A stretch of DNA of 9,319 nucleotides from assembly GCA_009839585.1 (NCBI GenBank), contig VXPI01000181.1:1-9319 (forward strand). Direction: 5' to 3'. Below, piece after piece: positions 1-7,427 of the stretch (position 1 is the stretch's first letter; each line of letters starts with the position of its first letter). The position numbers and the translations under genes were made by a program. The notes under the pieces were generated by a model that worked only from the letters and a program-made list of their open reading frames with translations, was not told where the DNA came from and made no database searches. Source of the stretch: Gammaproteobacteria bacterium (GTDB lineage Bacteria > Pseudomonadota > Gammaproteobacteria > Arenicellales > Poriferihabitantaceae).

Positions 1-2558
1 GTGACCGTCACCGGCTCGTTCCAGTTGCCGCTGGTGAAGGTGTGCGACGACGGGTTTATCGCCGCCGCACTGCTGTGCATGCCGCCCCTCGTGATCGTCA
101 TGTCAACGTCGGCAGTCGGCTGGGCCGCCAGCGCCACCGTGTAGACCGCACTGCCGGTCTCCAGCAGCCTCAGCTCGCCCGCCGAGAAACCGATGTCCGC
201 ACCCCCGCCGTCGTCATCGGCCAGCACCACGTTCACCTGGAAATCCGCATGCCGCGACGCCCCGCCGCTCACGGTGGTTCCGGTGCGCGAACCAATTCCC
301 GGTGACACCTGCAGGGTGACCACCTCGTTCGCAGTGTCGCCGTCGTCCCTGCCCGCCACCGGCGCCAGCGTCACCGTCGCCTCCTGCACCGTGTCCGTGC
401 CGTGCCCGGTAAAGGTCAGCACCGGATCCGCCGTGTCCGTCCCGGACGCCGTCACCCCCGTGCCCGACACCGACACCGTGAAGTCGTGGTCCGCATTGCC
501 GCCGTCCGTGCTCCCCGGCAGCCGCGCCCCGGTGGTGGACGACAGCTGCAGCGGAACCTCCACGATCTCGCCCGCCAGCAGTGCCCGCCCCAGCATTACC
601 GTGACCGCCGCCGTGTCCGAGGCGTCGCCCTCGAACATGACCAGGTCCGTGCCCGCGAGCCGTACCGCGGTCGGGTCGTCGTCGGTCACCAGCACCGCGT
701 CCGAACCCGCCGTCGCCGACACCGTGTAGCCGGTCTGCGAGCAGGACGGATCCGACGGCACCACCGCCGCCACCGTGACCACGCTGTCGATGTCGTCGGC
801 CGCGGTGTCCGTCCAGCCGACACTGATGGACGTGGAACCCGTGGTCGGCACGCTCACCGTCCGCACCCCCTCGCTCGCCGCCGCCACCCGGTCGCCGCCG
901 GTCTCCGATACCCGCACGCACACCGTCTGCGCCGCCGACGGCGCCGGCGTCAGGCTCACGTCGAAGCTCGCGGCCGGGCCGCCGTGCAGGCCCGCCTCGC
1001 CGTGCACCTGGCGGCCCAGCGCATTGCGGCTAGCGCCCTCGACAGCCGGCAACGCGATCGAGAGCTCGGGTACCACCAGATCGTTCACCGTCACGGAGAA
1101 TTCGTCGCTCGTGGCGTGCGGGTCCGCCCCACCGCCCACATTGGTGGAGAGCGCCGTGCGGTCGAAGCCGTTCGTCCCCGTCCCGTCCGGGCCGAGTTCC
1201 ACCGTGACCGTCTCCCCTCCAGTCTCCGATACGTCATCCGCAACCGCTGTCAGCACTAGCGTTGCCGTCTGTGCGTCCGCACCCGAGAAACGCACGTTCG
1301 GCATCGCCGTGTTCGTGCCAGAGAGCGTTACACCGGTGTTGAGGCCCGCCCCCGTCTTCGTAGCAAGGCTCCAGTCGGCCGTGGTTACGCCCATACCCGA
1401 CACCGACAGCGGCACGTCGATGATCTCGCCCGCCACCAGTGCCCGGCCCAGCGTCACCGTGAACTCCACTGTCCCGCCCTCGGTCACCGGGCCGGTGCCG
1501 GTGTACGCGAGACTCACCACCGTCGCGTCGTCGTCGCTCAACATCACAGATGCCGTGGATGCCGAACCCAACTCGTATCCTGTGCCTGCATTCACCGTCA
1601 GCGTCACCTCACCGTCCGGCTCGTCCATGCTATCAGCCATGGTGGACACCCTGTAGGTAGCGGAGGACGCATTGGCCATGATGGTCATCGTCTTCTCTCC
1701 CTCATTGCCGGAGTCCACAAAGTCGCCTCCCGAGGCATCCGCAACATTCAGCTTCACCATCAGATTCGAGGACGGCGCGGTATCCACTGTCACCGCAAAC
1801 TCGGCCGCTAGGCCTTCTGTCACCGGAGACGAGACCGGTGCGACCGTGACCCGGGGGATCGCCGCCGCACCGTTGATCCGAAGCTTAAGGCTGGAAGGCA
1901 GCAGGTTTGCGTTCCAGTCGTTGTCGTCGCCAGAGTTGGTCCGGTAGACATGTTCGTTGTCGATCGTCCAGCCAGTGGCAGCGCCCGAATCCTCGTCGTC
2001 CGACTCCGTGATCCGCCATCCGGCGGCCTGATCTTCTCCTGTACTCGACGTGGCATCGACGACCACGAAGTATTTCGTATCAGCCGACAGCAGGATGCCT
2101 CCCTCCGCCGCTGAAAACGTCAATACCTTGTCCTGAGAAAACGCGCTGAACGTGGGCTTGTTCAACGTGCCTACAACCGTGCCCGGCTCGTCACCGGAAC
2201 TGTCCCGGATGCTGACCGTGTATTCAATGCCGGCATCGAAACGGCTGAATTCGATCTCCACACTGGCCAGTCGGTAGCCCGTGCCATGGCTACCGGTCGT
2301 GAAACCCTGTGCATTGCCAAACAGGCGGTATCCGTAAAACCCGAAATCGCGAGCCACTGGACTGTAGCCAAGGCCGCTGTCCGAATCCGTCTGGTCAATG
2401 TTGCTCACCAGTACTGCGGCCTCGACCGGGACCACCAGCCATGCTACCAGGACCAGGGCCCGAAGAAGGGCCGCCAGGCTACGTATCAGTCCAACGGATA
2501 CCAGACGAGAAGGGAAATCAGGCCAGGCTGAAACTCTGCGGCCGGGAAACAGTGACAT
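1..2558 (-). CDS. Large secreted/surface protein with Calx-beta-like tandem modules (N-terminal part; 3' end outside window)
   Basis: The minus-strand frame is open from the ATG at 2558-2556 to the left edge, about 852 codons without a stop. Residues 1-47 form a signal peptide: an Arg-containing n-region, a hydrophobic core near 28-45, and likely cleavage after VEA. Residues ~48-230 form a beta-rich domain beginning AVLVSNIDQTDSD, with FTTGSHGTGYRLASVEIEF, TKYFVVVDA and SLKLRING motifs; it resembles the 'choice-of-anchor' type domains of secreted bacterial proteins. Tandem modules follow at ~233-345, 346-492, 493-628, 629-783 and 784 to the edge; three of the first four (the first, third and fourth boundaries at ~342, 626 and 781) end in a DDD turn like those that bind calcium in Calx-beta folds. 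Modules two and four share LGRAL(V/L)AGEI(I/V). Module three has two Cys, possibly a disulfide. The only weak SD-like sequence is GGTG just upstream. GC is far higher than in the genes to the right. Adhesion or matrix function is inferred; any anchor or export signal would lie off the left edge. Confidence 0.85.
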   Translation of the reverse strand, partial: MSLFPGRRVSAWPDFPSRLVSVGLIRSLAALLRALVLVAWLVVPVEAAVLVSNIDQTDSDSGLGYSPVARDFGFYGYRLFGNAQGFTTGSHGTGYRLASVEIEFSRFDAGIEYTVSIRDSSGDEPGTVVGTLNKPTFSAFSQDKVLTFSAAEGGILLSADTKYFVVVDATSSTGEDQAAGWRITESDDEDSGAATGWTIDNEHVYRTNSGDDNDWNANLLPSSLKLRINGAAAIPRVTVAPVSSPVTEGLAAEFAVTVDTAPSSNLMVKLNVADASGGDFVDSGNEGEKTMTIMANASSATYRVSTMADSMDEPDGEVTLTVNAGTGYELGSASTASVMLSDDDATVVSLAYTGTGPVTEGGTVEFTVTLGRALVAGEIIDVPLSVSGMGVTTADWSLATKTGAGLNTGVTLSGTNTAMPNVRFSGADAQTATLVLTAVADDVSETGGETVTVELGPDGTGTNGFDRTALSTNVGGGADPHATSDEFSVTVNDLVVPELSIALPAVEGASRNALGRQVHGEAGLHGGPAASFDVSLTPAPSAAQTVCVRVSETGGDRVAAASEGVRTVSVPTTGSTSISVGWTDTAADDIDSVVTVAAVVPSDPSCSQTGYTVSATAGSDAVLVTDDDPTAVRLAGTDLVMFEGDASDTAAVTVMLGRALLAGEIVEVPLQLSSTTGARLPGSTDGGNADHDFTVSVSGTGVTASGTDTADPVLTFTGHGTDTVQEATVTLAPVAGRDDGDTANEVVTLQVSPGIGSRTGTTVSGGASRHADFQVNVVLADDDGGGADIGFSAGELRLLETGSAVYTVALAAQPTADVDMTITRGGMHSSAAAINPSSHTFTSGNWNEPVTV
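564..604. repeat. Direct repeat copy A within the repeat-protein gene
   Basis: This 41-base stretch matches 1422-1462 at 37 of 41 positions by eye. On the minus strand it encodes the shared strand-turn motif LGRALLAGEI of module four. The two copies are offset by exactly 858 bp (286 codons), which suggests that a two-module unit was duplicated. Confidence 0.7.
1422..1462. repeat. Direct repeat copy B within the repeat-protein gene
   Basis: This is the partner of 564-604, with four mismatches in 41 bases. It encodes LGRALVAGEI of module two on the minus strand. The sequence around it is less similar than this core, so the duplication is either old or the core is under stronger constraint. Confidence 0.7.
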
Positions 2559-2752
2559 GCCGGCACCATCAAGGATGGACAAGCGGCCTCGCCTCGCAAG
2601 CCATGATGCAGGATCATTCCCGCCTATCGGGGTGGATCCACCCTTTTCCGTTCTTGATGGACTTTCTCCGCCATTCCAACCGGCATCTCTTCCCGCATCT
2701 GTCGGTCGTCCAGCGGTCGTTTTCCAAATCCTCCAGGCCATATCCTGTCCAA

Positions 2753-3013
2753 ATGATCGTCAATGGCTTACGATTATTGCAGAAACCGGGCCGGAATGCC
2801 TCCATGAGCGCCAATTCCGTGGCCGCTGATCCGCTCCCCGTGCTCCAGCCAAACGATGCCGCCAGGCGTACCAACGACAGTGCCCGAGGCGAGTCCAGCG
2901 TCCGCGAGGCACAGGCCGCACTCGCCAGATGGCAGTACTTGTACAGCTATGCAAGGCCCGACTATGCTCTTGAACTCATAACCTCAATGGAGTATCTTCA
3001 ACAATGTGCGTAA
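2753..3013 (+). CDS. Possible small hypothetical protein, 86 aa
   Basis: I do not recognise this product. The frame runs from ATG 2753 (or ATG 2804, giving 69 aa) to TAA 3011-3013. The C-terminal half looks protein-like: a run of likely helix containing VREAQAALARWQYLYSYARP and ending SMEYLQQCA, with codons mostly ending in G or C. The N-terminal half is less convincing and neither start has a clear ribosome binding site. The same frame stays open further upstream across the start of the repeat-protein gene, so part of the openness may only reflect high GC. It could be a small gene, the tail of a decayed gene, or chance. Confidence 0.25.
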   Translation: MIVNGLRLLQKPGRNASMSANSVAADPLPVLQPNDAARRTNDSARGESSVREAQAALARWQYLYSYARPDYALELITSMEYLQQCA

Positions 3014-3065
3014 CCGAACCTGAATGTCCCAGCATGTGGTGAACCCTCACAGAATAATATACAAT

Positions 3066-3158
3066 GTTGTGCTAATCCTATAAAATAATTATGATACTTT
3101 CCATTGGCACTCAACGAACTCCTTGACTCTACCGGTACAGGGTGCCTTTATCCAACTG
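3066..3158 (+). promoter_or_regulatory. Candidate promoter region for the M23 peptidase gene
   Basis: Two sigma70-like arrangements are visible. One is TTGACT at 3123-3128 followed 17 bases later by CTTTAT at 3146-3151, which would start transcription about 15-20 nt before the TTG start codon. The other is TATGAT at 3090-3095 with a weak TTGTGC at 3067-3072, also 17 bases apart. The first has the better -35 and the second the better -10. The stretch is sharply AT-rich relative to its left side. Confidence 0.35.
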
Positions 3159-3175
3159 ATTGACGGACCCGGGAC

Positions 3176-4618
3176 TTGCTGATTTTAAAAATACTAACCT
3201 TGGTAAGGCTCCGTAGAGCGATTGTTTCTCTCTTCGGCGTACTCGCTGCAGCCACTGCAACAATTGTAGCCATACCTGCCGTTTTCTCGGATGAGTCGGA
3301 TCAGTCAACGCCTCCCATGGTTAAACTGGCTGAGTCTGCGTTACTCGAAGAAGACTCGAATTCAACTCCATCTCCCGCTACCCGCCTTCTGCTGACTTCA
3401 AGGTTTCCAGGAAGTTCACTCGGATTTACTCCGGACCATCAAACTGACTCCGAATTTCCCTCATTCCAAAACGAAACACACTCTATCGATTTTGCAACCG
3501 ATATTCCCGAAACCCGGCAATGGCTTGAAGATCAGGTCCGGAGAGGCGACACATTCGTCAAGATTTCCCTTCGTAATGGTCTCTCCTATCAACAGGCACT
3601 GAATGTCGCTAATGCCCCGGGGGCAGGCATTCTGCACAGGATCAAGCCGGGGCAAACCATCCGCTTCCAGCTGGACTCCGAGCAACAACCCGATACTATT
3701 CAGTACGCATACCTACCTCTCGAGACACTTGAAATAACTCGTGACAAGGAAACGGGAACTTATCAATCCAGGATCCTTAGCCATATGCCCGACATCAGGA
3801 TTCGGTCGTTCAGGGGGACAATCGAAACCAGCGTCTTTCATACCTCCAAATCCAACAACATCCCCAACTCTATTATTGATGAACTGATCAGGGTTTATCA
3901 GCGGAAAGTCGACTTTTATCGAGACATCAACAAACAGGATAAATTCTCTATCATCTATGAGGAACTGTACAGGGATGGCGAGAGAATCGGAACCGGTAAA
4001 CTGATGGCTGCAGAACTTGAATTGTCAGGAGACAAGATTCATGCAATTCGATATACCGACCCAGACGGGCACACGGACTACTATTCACCCAATGGACAAA
4101 GCCTTAGTTTTGGGTTTTTGCGATCACCACTTAAATTTGCTACCATTTCCTCCCACTTCAGCCCGAAACGATTGCACCCGGTCACCAAGGAATGGAAACC
4201 TCATCGTGGCGTGGACTACAGTGCACCATTGGGAACCCCCGTGATGTCAACCGGAGATGGACGAGTTAGCAAGGCCGGGCGCATGAATGGTTATGGAATC
4301 ACTGTAGTCATCCAGCACAGTGATAAATACCAGTCTCTCTATGCACACTTAAGCAAAATTGCCAAGGGGATTAAGCCCGGAACAAGGGTGAAACAAGGCG
4401 ACATTATTGGCTATGTCGGAAGTACCGGAATATCAACAGGGCCGCACCTTCACTATGAGTTCCGGGTCGATGGCGTACATCAGAATGCGGTTACCGTAAA
4501 ACTCCCAAACGCCAAGCAGGTCCAGAACGAGTTTATGACAGAGTTCAACATGCTTACCGCAGATACCCTCCGTCAAATTTCCTCACTGGAGCCGATTCAA
4601 GTCGCAACCAGTCGATAA
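3176..4618 (+). CDS. Murein DD-endopeptidase, MepM-like, peptidase family M23
   Basis: A zinc metallopeptidase acting on peptidoglycan peptide cross-links in the periplasm; in relatives it opens the wall for growth. Residues ~14-38 form a hydrophobic export or anchor segment. Residues ~117-166 look like an OapA/LysM-type wall-binding domain (RRGDTFVKISLRNGLS...IKPGQTIRF). Residues ~208-320 match the Csd3/MepM second N-terminal domain. The LytM domain (~340-445) keeps HRGVD (H343, D347), YAH (H391) and HLH (H424, H426), the expected zinc and catalytic residues, so it should be active. Length of 480 aa is usual for the family. The start is non-ATG: an in-frame TGA lies at 3161-3163 and the first in-frame ATG codes for residue 48, after the signal segment. 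TTG 3176 is preferred; TTG 3200 is the alternative. It precedes anmK on the same strand, as in Pseudomonas. Confidence 0.93.
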   Translation: MLILKILTLVRLRRAIVSLFGVLAAATATIVAIPAVFSDESDQSTPPMVKLAESALLEEDSNSTPSPATRLLLTSRFPGSSLGFTPDHQTDSEFPSFQNETHSIDFATDIPETRQWLEDQVRRGDTFVKISLRNGLSYQQALNVANAPGAGILHRIKPGQTIRFQLDSEQQPDTIQYAYLPLETLEITRDKETGTYQSRILSHMPDIRIRSFRGTIETSVFHTSKSNNIPNSIIDELIRVYQRKVDFYRDINKQDKFSIIYEELYRDGERIGTGKLMAAELELSGDKIHAIRYTDPDGHTDYYSPNGQSLSFGFLRSPLKFATISSHFSPKRLHPVTKEWKPHRGVDYSAPLGTPVMSTGDGRVSKAGRMNGYGITVVIQHSDKYQSLYAHLSKIAKGIKPGTRVKQGDIIGYVGSTGISTGPHLHYEFRVDGVHQNAVTVKLPNAKQVQNEFMTEFNMLTADTLRQISSLEPIQVATSR

Positions 4619-4690
4619 ATCAGGACAAAGCCGTACGATAACTGCTCGTGCAGGGCGCTGGATTAACCATCCCATTCGGCCGTGTAACAA

Positions 4691-4715
4691 TATGCGAAAT
4701 TGCCTGATTTGCATA
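4691..4715. promoter_or_regulatory. Imperfect palindrome upstream of anmK
   Basis: TATGCGAAAT and ATTTGCATA are inverted copies separated by TGCCTG, with one unpaired G in the left arm. It sits 68-92 nt before the anmK ATG, in the 164-bp gap after the peptidase gene. A weak promoter-like pair (TTGCCT 4700-4705, TACTTT 4722-4727) overlaps it. It could be a regulator-binding site or a weak hairpin. It has no following T-run, so it is not a standard terminator. Confidence 0.3.
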
Positions 4716-4782
4716 ATTCGGTACTTTATCTATCAGAAGCCCAATCCTGCAAGACCGGAAGTCAGTCTCGTCTACCAACCAG

Positions 4783-5910
4783 ATGACCAGCAAACCTGAA
4801 ATTCCCATTTATGCCATAGGGTTGATGTCAGGTACCAGTGCCGACGGAATTGACGGGGTTGTGTTACAAATCGACAACAACAGGTTCAGCCTTGTCGCAA
4901 CCGAAGCCCTGCCCTATCCCGAAACCTTACGTCAGTCAGTATGTGATATTTGCAGTCAGAAGATCCGCAGTCGCTCCGAAGCAAGGGAAATTGAAGTTCA
5001 ATTGACCGATCTGTTCACGGCAGTCTCGAAAAAACTACTCGAAAAAACTCCTTCGGCGTCAATCCGCGTTATCGGATGCCACGGTCAGACCGTGCATCAC
5101 AGCCCCGATAGCAGTCCACCTTTTACTATACAACTCGCAGACGGTAAAACCATTGCCAGGCAAACCGGTATTCCGGTTGTTACGGATTTTCGCTCTCAGG
5201 ACATACGTGCCGGTGGACAGGGTGCACCTCTTGCACCAGGCTTCCATCTCGCCGCCTTTCGCTCATCCGAAGAGCAGCGGGCCATTATCAATATCGGCGG
5301 AATCTCCAATGTCACCATCCTGCCGAAAGATCAGGGCAGCCATGTGATTGGTTTTGACATTGGCCCGGGCAACACCTTGATGGACAACTGGTGTAGGCGT
5401 CATTTCTCGTGTGCGTTTGATACAGATGGAGAAATTGCCGAATCCGGCAATCCACAACAGGATTTGCTAAAGATCCTGCTTGATGAAGACTACTTTGCCA
5501 AACCATGGCCAAAAAGTACGGGTGTTGAGCTGTTTAATCTAAATTGGCTGGATAAAAAGCTCAAAAAATGGAAAAACAACACGGATATCAATCCACGCGA
5601 TGTCTTGGCGAGTCTGTCCACCCTCACGGCACACACCATCTGCGAGACCGTGAATCAGCTAGAACCGAAAATCGACGCTGTTTATATCTGTGGCGGCGGG
5701 GCCTTGAATACTGGCCTAATGAAGCAACTTGACCAAAGATGCCAGGCAAAGGTGTTGAATACTCAGGCTTTAGGAGTAGGCCCAAAGTGGGTTGAGGCCG
5801 CGGCCTTTGCCTGGATGGGATATCAGACGACGCAAGGTTTTGCCTCGACAATACCTTCTGTAACCGGCGCAAGTCAGCCATGTATAGCCGGGGTAATCAG
5901 CAATCCCTGA
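4783..5910 (+). CDS. anmK: Anhydro-N-acetylmuramic acid kinase
   Basis: Uses ATP to open the 1,6-anhydro ring of anhydroMurNAc and phosphorylate it, giving MurNAc-6-phosphate, so that cell-wall turnover sugar can be reused. It is cytoplasmic. The 375-aa length is normal. Family motifs in order: GLMSGTSADGIDG (13-25, phosphate loop), GCHGQTVHH (98-106), TDFRSQDIRAGGQGAPL (134-150), INIGGISN (169-176), GFDIGPGNTLMD (190-201, with D192 as the expected catalytic base), PKSTGVELFN (243-252), ICGGGALN (302-309) and the C-terminal EAAAFAWMG. All key residues seem intact. The ATG at 4783 places the phosphate loop at its usual distance from the N-terminus, but no clear SD sequence precedes it. The upstream M23 peptidase on the same strand fits a joint role in wall turnover; the 164-bp gap leaves room for its own promoter. 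Confidence 0.97.
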   Translation: MTSKPEIPIYAIGLMSGTSADGIDGVVLQIDNNRFSLVATEALPYPETLRQSVCDICSQKIRSRSEAREIEVQLTDLFTAVSKKLLEKTPSASIRVIGCHGQTVHHSPDSSPPFTIQLADGKTIARQTGIPVVTDFRSQDIRAGGQGAPLAPGFHLAAFRSSEEQRAIINIGGISNVTILPKDQGSHVIGFDIGPGNTLMDNWCRRHFSCAFDTDGEIAESGNPQQDLLKILLDEDYFAKPWPKSTGVELFNLNWLDKKLKKWKNNTDINPRDVLASLSTLTAHTICETVNQLEPKIDAVYICGGGALNTGLMKQLDQRCQAKVLNTQALGVGPKWVEAAAFAWMGYQTTQGFASTIPSVTGASQPCIAGVISNP

Positions 5911-6176
5911 CAGGACTGTTTTTTGGTCCTGATGTCAGATTATGCCCACTGCTATCGAATGGGGCATGAAGGTTCAGTCTTGATATCTGGATTCTGAACT
6001 TCGCAGATGAAAAACCGTTTCTCTTCATCAATTCAGCTCCTGACTGGAACCTGTTGACTGCCATTTTCTGAATCAAGACGCTGACCTTGCCTATACTCCC
6101 AACTGCCACAACCCGCTCTCTGGTGTGCCCCGCCTGAATAGTCGCCTTTCTTACACGCAAGGTCAGATAGTCAATG
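5911..6176. other. Convergent intergenic region with a small hairpin
   Basis: This 266-bp space separates the 3' ends of anmK (plus) and the MFS gene (minus). Immediately after the anmK stop, CAGGAC (5911-5916) and GTCCTG (5926-5931) form a 6-bp stem around a T-rich loop (TGTTTTTTG). Neither strand has a T-run just past the stem, so it is a poor match to an intrinsic terminator, though it sits where one would be expected. A minus-strand frame stays open through the region, but its translation resembles nothing I know and its upstream part is a shadow of the MFS gene. Confidence 0.3.
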
Positions 6177-7418
6177 CTACTTGATAACTGTTTCTTCGTC
6201 TTTTCTTGGATCTCGCCGCAGCAACCTGCCAATCTGAAAAGTGGTTCTCGGGAAAATCGTATACCGGGTTCGGTTTTCGACAATACGACCTTTCCGCCTG
6301 CGATAAACACTATATGCCAAGAGAGCAACATGAGCAAACCCAATAAATACATAAAACGAAGATGGCCCAAATCGATCAAGAAGTACCGATGCGATCAAGG
6401 GGCTGAATATTGCCCCAACCCCGTAAATGAACATCAAGGACGCGTTCACCTCGACGGATTTTTCCGGGTCTGCAAAGTCATTGGTGTGCGCCGCTGAAAC
6501 GGAAAATATCGGCCATGTTGCAACTCCAAACAATATCGCTCCGGTGATGATCAGAAAAAATGTCGTCTGGCCAATCCACGCCAGTGGAAAACAGACCAAC
6601 GCACTCATTAATGACAGGCCCAGTAGAACCTGCCTGCGGTCATACTGGTCTGCGAGCCAACCGGCTGGATACTGCGCCAATGCACCCCCAAGCATTACTG
6701 TCGCCAGAAAATACCCGGTCTGAGTCGCGGTCAGGGAAATTTCCTGGGCATAGAGCGGGCCAACCATCCTGAAAGCAGACGAAGTCAGACCTGCAATCAG
6801 AACACCTGCTGCACCAAGTGGAGAAAGCAGAATGGTGGCAATCGGTTTCAGTCTTGGGGCTTGGGGAGTAACCGGCTGCGATGAGGTTGTCAAGGCAAGA
6901 GGCAACAGGCATGTACAGCACATGATCGCCAGAATGTTGTAGGAGACATAGGAAACCGGATCAAGAAGACCGATCATCAGCTGGGCGCCGGAAGATGAAA
7001 CGATGTCCACCACGCGATAGATCCCCATCACTCGACCGCGGTTTTGTTTGGTCAGTTTTGCCTGAAACCAGGCCTCAACAACGGTATAGCATCCAGCTAC
7101 ACACAACCCGGTAAGAATACGCAAGCCAGCCCATACATTGGGATCCGGAATCAGGGGGTGGGCAATCGCGCCAATGGCACCAAGTGACGAGAATATCGCA
7201 AAAGTACGTGCATGGCCGACCTTGCCGAGAAGTCTTGGTGCCCACCAGCAACCAATAAAGAACCCAAGAAAATGAGCGGACCCCATAAGCCCAATAGATG
7301 CTTTCGAGAATCCGTTATGGAGACCGGCCAGAGCATCAAGCGGGCCGATAGCACCCGAGCTCAACTGCAATAGTGAGATTGACAGAAACAGCGCCACAAA
7401 ACTGATTAAGAGGCGCAT
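6177..7418 (-). CDS. MFS transporter, YcaD-like
   Basis: A 413-aa inner-membrane transporter with about 12 hydrophobic segments; substrate unknown. The first six lie near residues 2-25, 41-60, 71-90, 96-116, 131-152 and 157-177, the last six between ~200 and 372. The MFS motif A copy AGWLADQYDRRQV (252-264) lies between segments 8 and 9. VVEAWF (113-118) followed by NRGRVMGIYRVV (126-137) matches the YcaD-type subfamily. The tail after ~372 is highly basic (YRRRKGR, LLRRDPRK) and probably cytoplasmic. The ATG is 9 nt after the TTC38-family stop with no clear SD, so translation may depend on coupling with the gene before it. It is the last gene of the leftward cluster. Transport of a substrate or product of the acyl-CoA enzyme is a guess from position only. 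Confidence 0.9.
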   Translation of the reverse strand: MRLLISFVALFLSISLLQLSSGAIGPLDALAGLHNGFSKASIGLMGSAHFLGFFIGCWWAPRLLGKVGHARTFAIFSSLGAIGAIAHPLIPDPNVWAGLRILTGLCVAGCYTVVEAWFQAKLTKQNRGRVMGIYRVVDIVSSSGAQLMIGLLDPVSYVSYNILAIMCCTCLLPLALTTSSQPVTPQAPRLKPIATILLSPLGAAGVLIAGLTSSAFRMVGPLYAQEISLTATQTGYFLATVMLGGALAQYPAGWLADQYDRRQVLLGLSLMSALVCFPLAWIGQTTFFLIITGAILFGVATWPIFSVSAAHTNDFADPEKSVEVNASLMFIYGVGAIFSPLIASVLLDRFGPSSFYVFIGFAHVALLAYSVYRRRKGRIVENRTRYTIFPRTTFQIGRLLRRDPRKDEETVIK

Positions 7419-7427
7419 CGACAGAAG

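Larger units (their letters stand above)
2559..3175. other. 617-bp divergent intergenic region
   Basis: This lies between the divergent repeat-protein gene and the M23 peptidase gene. The first ~440 bp have intermediate to high GC; the last ~170 bp turn AT-rich. The repeat-protein frame stays open upstream of its ATG, but that stretch has no ATG and its translation looks random, so it was not added to the gene. The region contains one possible small ORF (2753-3013) and the promoter-like stretch, both listed separately. I recognise no RNA gene, mobile element or remnant of a known gene here. Confidence 0.5.

Noticed and set aside
214..921. Minus-strand Gly/Arg/His-rich ORF of 235 codons
   Set aside because: It is in a different frame from the repeat-protein gene on the same strand; its low-complexity GRGHG composition is the usual result of reading GC-rich coding DNA out of frame.
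402..1259. Plus-strand Arg-rich ORF of 285 codons
   Set aside because: Extreme Arg/His content and no domain pattern; a frame shadow of the GC-rich gene.
193..1656. Long plus-strand ORFs rich in Ser/Thr/Pro/Val (193-729, 775-1656) that could look like a secreted protein
   Set aside because: They are antisense shadows of the GC-rich minus-strand repeat gene. The minus frame gives coherent Calx-beta-like modules with a signal peptide, while these start and stop arbitrarily and match no domain pattern.
1..2558. Regular GC-rich repeats suggesting a CRISPR array or satellite DNA
   Set aside because: The repetition is at protein-module scale (over 100 codons), copies are diverged, and there are no short identical repeats with regular spacers.
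2614..2874. Minus-strand ORF of 86 codons in the divergent gap
   Set aside because: No recognisable motif and no ribosome binding site noticed; it overlaps the somewhat better plus-strand candidate. Not enough to call a gene.
5897..6379. Minus-strand ORF of 160 codons with a hydrophobic N-terminus
   Set aside because: Its first ~65 codons overlap the MFS gene in another frame, so the hydrophobic part is a shadow of membrane-segment codons; the rest lies in the convergent gap and has no recognisable features.
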